Assembly (NCBI RefSeq): GCF_012489685.1 | Contig: NC_080042.1 | Coordinates: 52,008,066 to 52,072,065, forward strand | Reading direction: 5' to 3' | Source: Lotus japonicus | Taxonomy: Eukaryota; Streptophyta; Magnoliopsida; Fabales; Fabaceae | DNA: 64,000 nt | Part shown: positions 10,151 to 21,799 of the stretch, in pieces | How positions within the stretch are numbered: the first letter of the stretch is position 1 | How the letters are laid out: every line of letters begins with the position of its first letter | Notes under the pieces: generated by a model | What the model was told of the DNA's origin: nothing | Databases searched by the model: none | The model's input: the letters and a program-made list of their open reading frames with translations, nothing else | Program-made: the position numbers and the translations under genes

Positions 10151-11400
10151 ATTTCACATAGAATAGGTAATCCCAAAACAAGTCCCTAATCTACAACTTA
10201 ACTTTCGTTCTGATTGTAGAAAAGCATAAAGAAAGCTTGCATTCAAGGATAAACTCATAAACACATCAATATAAATAGGAATTATAACTTAAACTTCATA
10301 AGGCTTACAAAAACCCAAAGCATAAAGAACTTAGCCAAACATGGATATGGAATGCATACAAGTAATGAAAAGGAACCAGAGTTACAAAGTCGGCCTAGAA
10401 ACCTCACACAAGCACCAGAAGGTATCTCATTTTCTAAGTTATTGAAAATGACAAAAGTTACTAACATAAAACAAATAAAAGTTATTTATATCAAAAACTA
10501 ACGAGGCTGGTCGCTCAAGCGCTAGATGTGGACGCTTAAGCGTCAACCCTTAAACCAAACCTCCTAGAGTATCTGCCATGAGGGCGCTCGAGCGCTAGTA
10601 GTGGGCGCTCTAGCACCAATTGCCAAAATTATGCCTCTGAAGCTACTGTAGGTCAGGGCGCTCGAGCGCTAATAGTGGGCGCTCGAGCTCCAATTGCACG
10701 CAACCGCTCTTCATTCCAGCCTTCTTCATTGGTCCCTTTAAGCCTCCAAGCCCTTGATTTTCCCTCTTCCATCAGTTTTCCTGAACTTACACCATCAAAG
10801 CACTTGGGAAAAATATCAAAATATCAAGCAACTTATTCACAAATAGGACCCAAACATGTGACAATTACTAAGAGACCCAAACTTTTACTAAAATGAGAAA
10901 AAGGTCCCTTAAGAACCACCAAATTACCCAAAATATGCAAATGCACAAATAATGGGAAAATTGCATGAAAAAGCATGAAACACTACATGAGACAAGGAAA
11001 AATGCTAGAAAGAAACAAAGAAAAGACCCGAAAAAAAGTAGGACTTGTTCTTACCTTGAACATTAAGATAGGGTATAGTACCTATAGTAGAGAGAGATTG
11101 CACTAAGAGAGAGAATCTAAAGAGAGAGAATAACCGCTCAAGAGAGAGAAAATAACTAAATCTCAAGTGTGTATTGATCAAATGAGCCAAAAGTCTCTTA
11201 CAAATGGTAACCGCTCCCTATTTATAGTAGGGGAGCTGGGCCTAGTGTATTGTGACTGCCTCAGATGGGCCGGTTGGGCCTCGCGGGAGGAGGCCCAATT
11301 CCCAGCCTGGGCGACCGCCACTTGGCGAGTAACCCCTGGGCGTAGGCCCCCTAGGGGCTCGCCCAGTCCACAAGTCACCGAGCACGAAGCATGAGGGCTA
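10151..11400 (-). mobile_element. Gypsy-like LTR/leader segment, minus orientation
   Basis: The 11080-11400 part is the reverse complement of a homologue at 16560-16860. Both carry TATAAATAGGGAGCGGTTAC followed by a shared start region ending in the motif for GAGCGG. On the minus strand the TATA box is at 11219-11226 and transcription would run toward lower coordinates, through a purine/pyrimidine-biased leader and a cluster of GCGCTCGAGCGC-type palindromes. No polymerase domain is visible. I interpret it as part of a retroelement LTR plus leader, but the termini are not resolved. Confidence 0.4.
10507..10694. repeat. Cluster of short CG-rich palindromes
   Basis: Six related motifs occur in pairs about 75 bases apart. 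They include the perfect palindrome GACGCTTAAGCGTC and repeated GGGCGCTCGAGCGCT. Each pair is followed by a CAATTGC-like sequence or a variant of it. The surroundings are AT-rich, so the motif stands out. Confidence 0.6.
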
Positions 11401-12051
11401 AGTGTGTCTTGATCAAAAAATTACTAACTACGAATTCTATTGTGCAAAGGTATTAAAATCACCGACATGGCGCTCAAAGCAGTAAAATTTTACATGTCTA
11501 TAAGTCAACGAGCGGCGGTCGTGGAGTGCTTGGTCGCCACGCTTGAAAGGCGATCGTGGTGAGTTTTGTCGCATAGTGCATTGACACGTTAGCGAAGCAG
11601 AAAGGTCAGTGTATCTTTGAAATCAAAACTGCCATCTTCGAAGCGTCACTTCACGTCATAAAGGCAGAATTTGAACCAACCACATGCCCGCACCACCTCC
11701 CAAGATTGCGACGTTTGCTTTCTTCTAGGTAACCGTACCCTCTCGTCATCATGAGGCACGACCCCCCCCATTACCCACACGCAATGAAACGGCAACTCAA
11801 ACCCTACACGCGTCATGTGCCGTCATCAGTCCCTTGCCTATAAAGACCCTCATTCTCCACTACTTACCACTTTCGAAACCTCCACTTTTCTCATCCCTAA
11901 TTTCCTCCAGAAGATCTCTGAGCAACCACCGCTCCAGCTCTGTTACCTTCCACCCCTTTGGTTATCCCTTGTTCACCTCCTTCCCTGGTGAATCTTCTAC
12001 TCTATCTACCCCGTCTTGTTTTGACAACCCCCATTCCTTCCTATTTTCTTC
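11401..12051 (+). promoter_or_regulatory. Upstream region of the gag-like gene
   Basis: No gene is visible. GCCTATAAAGACC at about 11837-11849 looks like a TATA box, followed by a C-rich leader up to the ATG at 12052. This is a promoter-like arrangement for the decayed gene downstream, and could equally be the U3/R part of an LTR. Confidence 0.35.
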
Positions 12052-14335
12052 AATGGCTTCCAAACGCCAAACCAGGAGCTCCTCTCGCTGGGACACCCCA
12101 ACTTCTCCTCCGCGGTGGGCACCGACACCCAGGATGCCAATTTGGCCTTCCTCTCTTGGCAGGGTCCCCCTTGCTCCGTTGGAGATAACTGCCTTTCGGC
12201 TTAAAACCTTCACTACCCTTCCTCTTGCCGCCAAAACGGCCCCTCCTCCAGAGGCCATCGACCAGCCTTCCGAGTAAGAGAACCTCCATTCCGTTTCGGA
12301 TCTCTCCTGGGAGATCGGGGGCTTTTGTCATGAGGTCTCTTTAGACAATATTTTTGTTTACAGTGGTTGTGCGAATGACAATCGCCCCTGGCAACATTGA
12401 CCAACAGGCGACTACCGGAGTTTCCATTTCTTCTTCGTCTTTGACTACCTGTTTACCGAATTGGGGATAAGACTCCCCTTTTCTCCCTTTTACTGCTCTA
12501 TTCTTCACGACATCAACATCGCCCCTTGTCAGCTGCACCCCAATGCATGGACGTTTATGAGGTGCTACGAAATCCTCTGTGATGCCATCCAATGCGAGCC
12601 ATCGCCCACTCACTTTTTCTACTTATACGATGTAGACACCAAGTCCTTGCAGTCACGTGGCTGGATTTATCTGAAGGCCAGGCCGGGTCGTAAGCGACTC
12701 AACCCTTTTAAGTCCAACGCCAAGTCCAACTTCGCCCGGAGGTATTTCGAAATTGGGGTGACCCACTACTACCCCGAGGCCTTTACCCGGAGATACGGGT
12801 CCGCCCTCTTTCCTTTCTACTGGATAGAGGAGCCCAACAACATCGTTGACCCGCCGGAGGACTCTCTGATTGATCATGACAAGATAACCATCAACTTCTT
12901 CGCCAAAATTCCCATTCTCGACTGTAGCGGTGTTATTCATGCCGCCAAGAGGTCGCTGACTCCTCAGTACCTAGGTTGCTAACCCCTCGCCTTTGGATTT
13001 CTTACTTTTTGTATTCATTATTTGTTTTGACCCCTTTTGTCATACTTTCTTTCAGAGGACTTGAAGTTAACAAACGCTGAACTTTCGAGTGCCTTCGCCC
13101 GTAAGAGAGTCGTTCAATTCCCTCTCCGGTTCAACATTGTAGGCGGGAAAAAGAAGCCCAGACCAAAAAAGTGCCCTGTGCCAGATCTTGACAACAAGAT
13201 TCCTCGCCCTCTGTCGAAAAAGAAGTCTCCGCTCACTACTGGCTAGTCCTCGGCAGGTACTAAGCCCCTTTCGTCGTCCGCGCCTGGGTCTGTTGTCACC
13301 GTCTCTGCCCCACAATGGGTCAAGATTCTTACCCAGGCCTCTCACCCTACAAAGAAAGGGAGAACCATTCTCTCCCAAGATGAGGTGAAAGTTTTGTCGG
13401 TCTCCCTTCTCCGACAAGCCGGTCCATCATCTCAAGAGAACCATCGGCCCCCGCCACCTCCTTGGAATGCAGACAATTCCCAACAAGCCTCTCACTCTGA
13501 AGGCGAGCAGGAAAATCATTCTCGCCTCCCTGTCCACCAAGACATTGTAGATCCCATCGCCTTCATTCTCTCGCAGGTTCGCCACGAGAAGTTGGAAGAA
13601 GAGGTACTGAGCAAGGGTTTGGACCACATGGCTGATGAAGCCATGGTGAGTATCCTCTATGCTGGAAGCATATTTGCCCATACGTTCAAAACGTAAAAAT
13701 CTGCAGCCAAGGATGCTGGAGAGCTTCAACGAGATGTAACCCAACTCCGCGCTGCCCATTCCAAGCGTGAGGAGAGGTGCAAGGTGCTGGAGACCCAAGT
13801 GTCAGCCCAGAAGGTCGCCTTTGAAGAGAAGCTGACCAAGATGGGCCTAGAAGCCACCCATGCCAAAAAAAACTAGAGGCACAAAAACAAAAGGCATTGT
13901 TGGAGGTGGCAGCTAAGGAGGAGGTAATTTTTGCCAAAGACTTAGAGCTGGCGGCGAAGGACAAGGCGATCGCCGCCCTCAAGACCCAAATGGAGACCGC
14001 CCTGGCGGCGAAGGATGAGATCATCACTGCAACGAGGGCCCAGGCTAAAGTTGACGCTGAAAATCTTGAAAGCAGGTTGAAGGACGATGCCGCCCTCGCC
14101 GTTGCTGTGCAACGCGACTATGGATTCTTCCTCGCCAAGGCTCAAGTCCGCCATCTCTTCAGCGATCTTGACCTGCGTCCAATGGGCATGTTCAAGGCAA
14201 TCACCCCCGACCGACTTGGTTGGTCCGGATGATCCTTCGGGGGTTGTTGATATCGACTTTCTGAACGCTGGGAACCAAGAAAATGTTAATAACAACGCTA
14301 ACGTTTATATAGAGTTGAGAGTGATTAATCCATGA
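12052..14335 (+). pseudogene. Decayed spliced gag-like gene ('putative gypsy type transposon' family)
   Basis: A serine/arginine-rich first segment starts at 12052 (MASKRQTRSSS) and stops at 12275. A second block, about 12400-12974, matches the plant 'putative gypsy type transposon' domain, with motifs such as QLHPNAWTFMRC, FFYLYDV and GWIYLKA. A good intron follows: donor after CTAG at about 12974 and acceptor TTTCTTTCAG at 13054, joined in phase. The frame then continues to a TAG at 13244-13246, beyond it to a TAA at 13694-13696, and into an alanine/lysine/glutamate-rich coiled coil with frameshifts near the A-run at 13866 and near 14215. The family is usually associated with gypsy-type retroelements. 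With several stops and shifts it cannot encode the full protein. Confidence 0.55.
12975..13054 (+). other. Intron of the gag-like pseudogene
   Basis: The 80-base segment begins GTTGCTAACC and ends TTTCTTTCAG. Removing it joins codon CTA-G to AG-GAC and keeps the frame open on both sides, so it is a credible plant intron. Confidence 0.6.
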
Positions 14336-14912
14336 AATCATGGTTAGCTCTTAAACTTGTTGCACCACCAATGGAGCTCCATGCATGGAGATTAGTTTGC
14401 TAATTAGTGCTGATGGGATGGGCTACATGCATGGAGATTAGTTTGCTAACTAGGGCTCATGGTCAGACATAGGACTTAGCTACATAGGTTTCCTGGTTAA
14501 GGTTAATCATATTGATGAATAATAATCTAGCAATGAAGCATATTGTTTCGTCTTTCCGGCTTGGTCATACTTCGAAATGAGCTTTAATTATATCTTCAGA
14601 AAATAACGAGGGTGTCATTATCCTTAATTAATTTGACACAGTTCAAGGAAATGAGATTGTATTCATCTCTTGGACTTCTGAGTCAATTGATAAGAGTTTT
14701 TACAGGTCTCAGTCCACCGACTCGTCTCAAGTTATGTATCTATGAGACAATGTTTTCCATTATCATGAGAGTTAATCAAATTACACCTCAGAACATTGGG
14801 GATTCATATTTAGTCGTCATGGCTAAGTCTCTAGAACTTGTTATCATTATTGTTTCCCTCCTGGTCACATTCAATTTCATTGTTCATGAACCAATATATA
14901 TATATATATATA
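14336..14912 (+). other. Intergenic, no gene seen
   Basis: No coding domain was recognised. A short direct repeat (ATGCATGGAGATTAGTTTGC, at about 14382 and 14429) and a TA run at 14894-14912 are the only structures. The TA run is the insertion site of the fold-back MITE. Confidence 0.4.
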
Positions 14913-15154
14913 GGGGATGTATCTTATGAGAAAGGTAATCTTAAGTGAGAAAATGAGAATAAATCACGACCGTTAGATCTAACAATCAACGGTTAAGATT
15001 AAAAGAATTTAATGGTCATGTGATTGTCACATGATCACTTAAAAAAGTCACATGACTTAATGATTTAATCTTAACCGTTGATGGTTAGATCTAGCGGTCG
15101 TGATTTATTCTCATTTTCTCACATAAGATTACCTTTCTCATAAGATACATCCTC
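14913..15154. mobile_element. Fold-back MITE in a TA repeat
   Basis: The 242-bp element begins GGGGATGTATCTTATGAGAA and ends with the inverted counterpart TTCTCATAAGATACATCCTC. The arms pair over roughly 90 bases with few mismatches, including inverted copies of AATCACGACCGTTAGATCT. It is flanked on both sides by TA microsatellite, so a TA target duplication cannot be separated from the repeat. It has no coding capacity. The superfamily is not resolved from the termini. Confidence 0.8.
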
Positions 15155-16559
15155 TATATATATATATATATATATATCACATCACATATTGTAAATAGAT
15201 ATTTTTACAATACTAATACTGAGGTAACAAGCATAAGGTAGTTACCCGATCGGTGAGAGTGCGAGATGTGTGTAAGAAGTGGATGAATTAAATAAATAAA
15301 ATAATATTTTTGATTCACTTAAAATGGATTTATAATTCACGTCATAAATTCTTTACAACTGGTGACCCGAGGGTTCATTGGGGTTTTTGTCAGTCTTTCT
15401 TGTGTTTCTTGCGTCTCAAGTAGAATTTTTAGTCTTTTTAGAGCATGTTATGCATTTGCACTCTCTTTTGTGTTTTTATTGATTTTTTTATGATTTTTAG
15501 TCTTATTTCCTTCTTTATTTTTATCTTGGTCAATTGTGATGTGTGCTTGAGTGTTGATCTTTTAAGGTTTTACGTCAAGCGTGGATGTTAATTAAGTTGC
15601 TTTGAAAGCTATAAGGAATGGAGGATTGACTCAAGAATGCTGATGGATGATAAAAAAGGATGAAGATGTTCTAAATAAAGGAAGGAGCAAAATAAAGGAC
15701 TGCTACAAAAAGACTCAGCGCATATGCGCTAGGATTGTTGCGCAGCTTCTCCAGCCCACTAGAATCCAACATATATGCTCTCGCTGGAGAGCGCTAATGC
15801 ACCAACATACTGTAGCCCAGCGTACATGCGCTGGTTAGTCATTACAGCTGAGGTGCGAGCTTTTATTTTCACGTTTATTTCTAGGTTTTTTGATACTTTT
15901 TACTTATGCTTTCAATTGAGAGGGGTTGCAGTTTTGGAGACCTTTAAGGAGATTCAAGAGAACCTTTCTAGAACCATAGGATTTATTATTTCTCTTGTAT
16001 TTTCCATATATATATAAATATATATAGATTAAGTTTCAGTTCATAAATTCCTTTTCTATTTTGTTTGTATCTATTTGCACATAGGATTTTTCGCTAGTTT
16101 CTATTCAATTGAGAAATTGGTAGATTTTAGGGATTTAGGGAGGAATAAGAAGGGTATTTGCACCTTATGGATAAGGGTAACGAATTGTCTGTGTTAGCTT
16201 GAAACTGAATGAATCTTTAGTTAATTAGGATTAGGTATTAAGGAATTAGCTATCACTATTTTTTATTTCAAAAACATAATTATATTAATAGAAAAATGAC
16301 AAAGAAATACATTCTTCCTCATAGGAATCGAAAGCTAGCAGCTCTAGAGGGAAAAACCTCAAAACAAAAACCAACCAATAAAAGCACCAGGAAAGAACCA
16401 AAAACCTCCCCAAAGACAAAGAAAAAACCAAAAGCACGAACCAGCAGCCCTCAAAGCCCCTAAAACCCAAAACCCCTAAAAACCAAAACAACACCAAAAC
16501 CCCCCTAAGCTACCCTAAGGAATCCTGCGAGCATTGATTTGAGTTGCAATCTAGAACTG
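15155..16559 (+). other. Non-coding retroelement-like region
   Basis: No protein domain is recognisable. The region has T-rich leader-like sequence, GCGCATATGCGC-type palindromes at about 15718-15835, and a C/A-rich stretch at 16270-16510. It resembles the long untranslated regions of legume gypsy elements, but I cannot define borders. Confidence 0.3.
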
Positions 16560-16860
16560 GGCGTCATCATCTGAGAAGTCATATACCGTGCTCGATGTCT
16601 TGTGGAATGGTGGGTTGGGCGAGCCCCTAGGGGGCCTACACCTAGGGGTTACCAGCCAAGCGGTGGTCGCCCAGCCTGGTAATTGGGTCGTCCTTAGCAA
16701 GGCCCAACCGGCCCAACAAGGGTAGTTACACTCACAAGGCCCAACTCCCACACTATAAATAGGGAGCGGTTACCATTTGTAGGGGACTCTTGGCTCATTT
16801 GATCAATACACACTTGTGATTCAGTTAATTTTTTCTCTTGAGCGGTGTTCCGGTCTAGAA
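16560..16860 (+). mobile_element. LTR-like promoter segment, inverted copy of 11080-11400
   Basis: The homology to the reverse complement of 11080-11400 is clear across the GGGCGAGCCCCTAGGGGGCC block, the CCCAGCCTGG block, the TATAAATAGGGAGCGG box (16754-16769) and the sequence after it up to CTCTTGAGCGG. It points to the right, whereas the left copy points to the left. It probably represents two insertions of one LTR family in opposite orientation. Confidence 0.5.
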
Positions 16861-17370
16861 CTTCCGGTCAGGGCTAAGCAATTAGAAGACAATAGCAAAA
16901 TATGACAAAGTATCAAATGAGTAAAAAAGTGTTGGATCCCCTGCCGCTTGGGCAGTGTCCTCTTTATATATCATAAGGTTTAGACCCGTTCATGTCATGG
17001 GTCGCCTGGCCCAATAGTACAAAGTTGGTAAGCCCACGAAATTACAAAGATCGTAAGCCCAATACCAGTACACAATCCCACAAGACACCTAATCTTAATA
17101 GGGGTTAAGATGTAGCGTGTCTTATAACATAGCCCACAATACAACTCATTCACCCTATAAGGTACAAAAGTAACAATGCTAAATCTAGACAAACTCATTA
17201 GCTTCAACACAGTGACTCCATAACTGTTACAATGAACTCTTGTAACAAGTAAAAAATAACTCATAACAAGTAAAGAAAGCTTCGCCCATGGCATCATTGT
17301 CACGCCCTTGTCAATTGCCGAAGTTACTTTGTTTGCTTTCTTTTCCAAGACTCTGACCAGAATCTTTACC
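16861..17370. other. Unassigned sequence, possible LTR fragment
   Basis: No gene is visible. On the minus strand, TATATAAAG near 16966 could be a TATA box. The start of the long LTR that ends at 20265 probably lies at the right edge of this stretch, but I found no clean terminus. Confidence 0.25.
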
Positions 17371-19004
17371 TGTCGTTACAATGCCATGTCCCTGTCATAA
17401 TTACAAATAGGATACGCAAATATTTTGAAACTTGAATCTATCCACTCTAACACGTGATGGAACAAAGCTTGATAATTCAGCATTTAAAACCCACTAACTT
17501 ACTTTTTGCCAAACGACACCTATGAAACGGTAATTATTAGACCTAACCCCTTAAAACACATGACCGCTTACTCCCAAGAGACGTTTCAATGGTAAATTTC
17601 ACCGGTTCACCAAAGGACACGTTTCTTCACCTAAAGCCTCAAAACATATGTGAACCGACGCGACTGTTCCTAGTTATGACTATAAAAACACCACCTATCC
17701 TCTTTTCTTACCATTTTCAACTCTCAAGTAATTTTCTTTAAAACTTTAAAGAGCGTTCACTGTCCAATTCTAAGAGCCTGAAGAGCTTTTGGGATTTTTA
17801 CAAGAAGTGTCTCACATCTTCTTCAAAGCTTTGCAATCTTTACTCCTGGTAATTCCTCTTCCCCTTCAAATGTTTACTTATTACTTCTATTCTTCACACC
17901 CCATCTACTCATGCTTCTTCCCTTAAACTTGAAATCACATCAAAGCTTTTCTGCAACTTTTCTGCAATCAACCCATTTTGCCCAAAATTTAAAACCTACC
18001 TGCCGAACATACCTCACTGTGCGTGCCATAAACAAATTATTCGTAGAAATTTCCACCTTGATGACCCCCATTTCCTCTTAATTTCAGGAAGTTTTCCTCT
18101 CAAAATGGTTGCGAAAAATCCTCGTAAAGCACCTAGGAATCGTAAGAATGCGACAGTTTTCGACCCGATAATTTTTCTGAGAGTTTCCCTGGCCTAGATA
18201 TCGCCTAAGAATACTTAGGAATTGATTTAGATCGAAGAAAAAGTTCGAAAACCCTATTTTTGAAAGTGGCCGAAACCTATTTGTTAGGGTACCGTGTCCA
18301 AAAATAATTTTTGGGTCTCTATGACCTGAGCCATTGCGTAGCTCTTTCAATTTTCGAAATTTTGGCTCCGGTTTCGTGTCATTCCGAGTTCTGTAGCTCG
18401 AGTTATGCTCGTTTTAGCGAACGAAGTCTCCGCTGTCAATTTGTGCTTAAATAGGAACTCTGAAGCTTTAAAAGCTTTCTTTACGATTTCGATTAGTGTT
18501 ATTAGATAGTGTTGTTTCTAGTGAGGCTTGTGTTGATGATTGTGTTTCCTTGTTCTAGGTTCACAACTTCCATGCACAACTTCTACTCACGAAGGTAAGG
18601 GTAACTCAGTTTTAGCGTGTCTTTGAGTCTTGCCTTCTTTTATCGCACTGCCTGCGTTTGAGATGAAGATGTTTATATTGATTGGCATTGGATTATGATT
18701 ATTATGCTTGCAATGTTGTATGCTTGCTTATATTGACTGTTTCTGAGGCTTGTGCCAAATGTTTTCTGAAGGCTTCGGCCGAGTAAACTTATTGAGACGT
18801 GTGTCTCCGTTTTCTGAGAGGCTTCGGCCATTTACTGGTTTCTGTCATTGAACTGAGTTGGTATGCAATTGAGTTGATTTATGTTTGTTGATAATAGGAA
18901 TAACATGTGGTTACTCTGAATTGATCATTTGCTGGGCATTGTTGTTGACTGACTTGGCATATAGGCTTTGGTCCTTAAGTGGCAATGAGGTAGGTGTGGT
19001 CCCG

Positions 19005-19372
19005 CGTGATTGTCCCGTCTTTCGGGGCGTTATCAAGTGGTAGTGGAGTGGATATTTTCACATGACTATCCCGTCCTTCGAGGCGTTACTTAGTGACAGT
19101 GGAGTGGATATTTTCACAGGACTGTCCCGTCTTGCGAGACATTATCAAGTGGCAGTGGAGTGGATGTTTTCACATGACTGTCCCGTCTTGCGAGACGTTA
19201 TCAAGTGGCAGTGGAGTGGATGTTTTCACATGACTATCCCGTCCTTCGAGGCGTTATCAAGTGGTAGTGGAGTGAATATTTTCACATGACTATCCCGTCT
19301 TTTGAGGCGTTACTTAGTGACAGTAGAGTGGATATTTTCACAGGACTGTCCCGTCTTGCGAGACGTTATTGT
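19005..19372 (+). repeat. 56-bp tandem array inside LTR
   Basis: Six to seven units of 56 bases each contain CCCGTCxTxCGxGxCGTTA and AGTGGAGTGGATxTTTTCA. Units vary at a few positions, and one pair is nearly identical. Confidence 0.85.
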
Positions 19373-19380
19373 TTGATTGA

Positions 19381-19550
19381 TATTGTTGAGGATTATTGAT
19401 AGCTGATTTGTGTTTATATTGTTGAGGATTATTGATATCTGATGTGCCGTTATATTGTTGAGGATCATTGATATCTGATTAGTTGTTATATTGTTGAGGA
19501 TTGATGATATCTGATTTGATGTTATGTTGTTGAAGTTATTGTTATCTGAA
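19381..19550 (+). repeat. About 42-bp tandem array inside LTR
   Basis: Four units share TATTGTTGAGGATTATTGATA and TCTGAT with variable linkers. It follows directly after the 56-bp array. Confidence 0.75.
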
Positions 19551-20515
19551 TTAACCTATGCTGTTAAGTTATTGATTTCTGAGTTAGGTTATGTTGTAAG
19601 GTTTTGTTGGTATCTGTTTTAAAACCATATCGTTGATTTTGCTGATATGCTGATAGGTTTAATTCTGTTAAATATATGATTCGATTTCATGATCGTTAGG
19701 ATGAGTTGTCATCTAACCTGAATTAAATTGGTAGCTTACTTACCATGGCATGTATTACATTTGAATAACATGTTTTTCTCTTTATTATGTGGTAATTGCA
19801 TGGAGTTAACCCTTTCTGTTTGTTATTTGTTGTCTGGGCGCTTAACGCTATTAGGCGATGGAGAGCCTTCCGCTGAAGCTTAGCTGTTCGAGTTGGAGAC
19901 CGTGACTGAGGGCGGTTGAGTAAAGGTGGATGAAACAGTTGCTTCTCCCTTTTTGGGGGACTATGTCTGAGTTTCTTCCTCCATCTGAAAACTCTGTTGT
20001 TTAAACCTTATTTTCGCCACTTGTCTAAGTGAGCGTACTAATTTTGGAACCCCGTTTATGGTGTCGTGAACTACTCTATGTTATGTATACTATTATGTCG
20101 GGAAACAGGTTATTTAAATAAAGTTATGTAACGTTTCCAACCCTATGGTATTTAGTCTTTTCATTTTCAAAAAAAATACCCTTGGATTTTAGGGATTGCA
20201 GAATAGTCCTTAGACTTTGTTAGGTTACTAATGTGACTCCTCAATTGAGAAATTGGGGCGTTACAGTGGTGGCGCAACCAGATGTGCTGCGGTTCGAAAC
20301 AATCATCTGTTGTTTCCACTGCCAAAATCAACACTACATGATGTGTTTAATCTCGATCCAATCTTGATCATCTTCCTTCCTTCATTACATGAACACCGTG
20401 AAAAGGCAATTATCCAAGATGTGTTTGCGATGGTGTTTGTTAGAGGTTTGTATTTTGTGATGAAGTAGACAGAATATTAGGCTCATATTCAGATGGGTGT
20501 TTGTTTCAAGATTAA

Positions 20516-21561
20516 GGGCCCGTTTGATGGTCAGGACAGGATAGGATAGGACAGGATAATAATCATATCATGTTGTTATCTGTTGTTTATTGCGTTAGCA
20601 TGATAGGATAACACTATCTTGTCTCCTATCCTATCCTGTCAATCATGTGTAAAAGTTATCCTGAAGGGGGAGCTAGGATAGAACAAGATAGGATATCAGT
20701 TATATTTTTTCTTTCAGTATCCTAACTCCAAATTAATTTATTTTAATATTATATAATTTATAATTTATAATAATATTAATTATTAAATATAAAAATATTA
20801 ATTTAACTAAAATAAATAAAATTATGAATCATAAATAGTAAAATAGACTACTCACTTATAAATATCGATTTATTAATAATAATAGACTAATTTAATATTT
20901 TCATCTCCTATTATTTAAAAATTATTTATCTACTTATATAATAATTTAAATATAAATTATTTTTGAAATAATACTATATTTAATTTAGTTAATTTTTATT
21001 GTTTATCACGTGTCACAACTAAGTAAAAACCATTGATTACAAATATTGATTTTTTAATAATAATAGATTAATTTTCTATTTTCATCTCCTATTATTTAAA
21101 AATACTTATCTACTTATATAATAATTTATAATTTAAATATAAAGTAATTTTGGAATAATAATATTCTTAATTTAGTTAACTTGTATTAATTGTGAATTAT
21201 CGCGTGTCACAACTAAGTGTAAACCAATTGGTTAACTACATAATTTTATGTAAAATATAGGCTATCTTCAAAACAATTAAATAGGTTATAGTTAATAAAA
21301 TTTAAATTAATTTTTTTATTTCAAAATATAGACTCATTCATGTAAATGTAAAGAAATTAAATTTAATAGAATGATCAATTTTAAATGTATTTTTTATTCA
21401 AATATAAATTTGATACATTTTTCTTATCATATCATGTCCTTATCATGTGCACCTCAAACACAGGATATAATAAAAGTTTATCCTGCTCTTATCCTATCAT
21501 GTTGCTATCCTGTTCACATATCATATCCTATCATATCCTATCTTGACCACCAAACGGGCCC
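20516..21561. mobile_element. PIF/Harbinger-type non-autonomous element
   Basis: The terminal inverted repeats are GGGCCCGTTTGATGGTCA on the left and its counterpart TGACCACCAAACGGGCCC on the right. The flanks are TAA at 20513-20515 and TAA at 21562-21564, the 3-bp target typical of Harbinger. Subterminal regions carry many GGATA/TATCC motifs. The AT-rich interior has an internal duplication of about 200 bases (near 20840-20970 and 21030-21180). There is no transposase. Confidence 0.8.
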
Positions 21562-21799
21562 TAAATTTCTTACAATTGTGGTGGTGGCGGCACAGTGGTA
21601 GCTAGGTGTGGTTTTGTGTGCGAAAATTGGGGGATAGGAAGGGGAAGAAGTGGATGGGTTTATGGGTGGTGTTGTTGTTGTTGGGTTTTCAGTGGTGGTG
21701 GTGGTGTTAGGTTCTAGGGAAAGGATGAAGAAGGGGAAGAGAAGGAAGGGGGTGGTGATTGATGGGTGTTCCGGGATGAACATAGGGAGCCAACTAGGT

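Larger units (their letters stand above)
17371..20265 (+). mobile_element. Long Ty3/gypsy-type LTR related to the 2140-5029 solo LTR
   Basis: The right end, GGGGCGTTACA at 20265, and the preceding 30 bases match the end of the solo LTR at 5029. Both share a GCGCTTAACGC motif (19840 and 4531). A TATAAAAA box lies near 17682. The interior holds two tandem arrays. The left border is a guess from the TG at 17371; I found no matching target duplication. No gag-pol sequence follows at 20266, so it is a solo or truncated LTR. Confidence 0.55.

Noticed and set aside
11834..12331. Several overlapping ORFs around the gag-like start
   Set aside because: These are frame shadows of one C-rich coding stretch. 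Only the frame starting at 12052 fits the downstream domain order.
19005..19372. CRISPR array
   Set aside because: The 56-bp units are head-to-tail with no unique spacers, and the setting is a plant LTR.
9933..20265. A single 10-kb gypsy element bounded by GTGGT at both ends
   Set aside because: The left GTGGT is not followed by an LTR terminus resembling the family, and the interval contains several unrelated elements. The 5-base match is probably chance.
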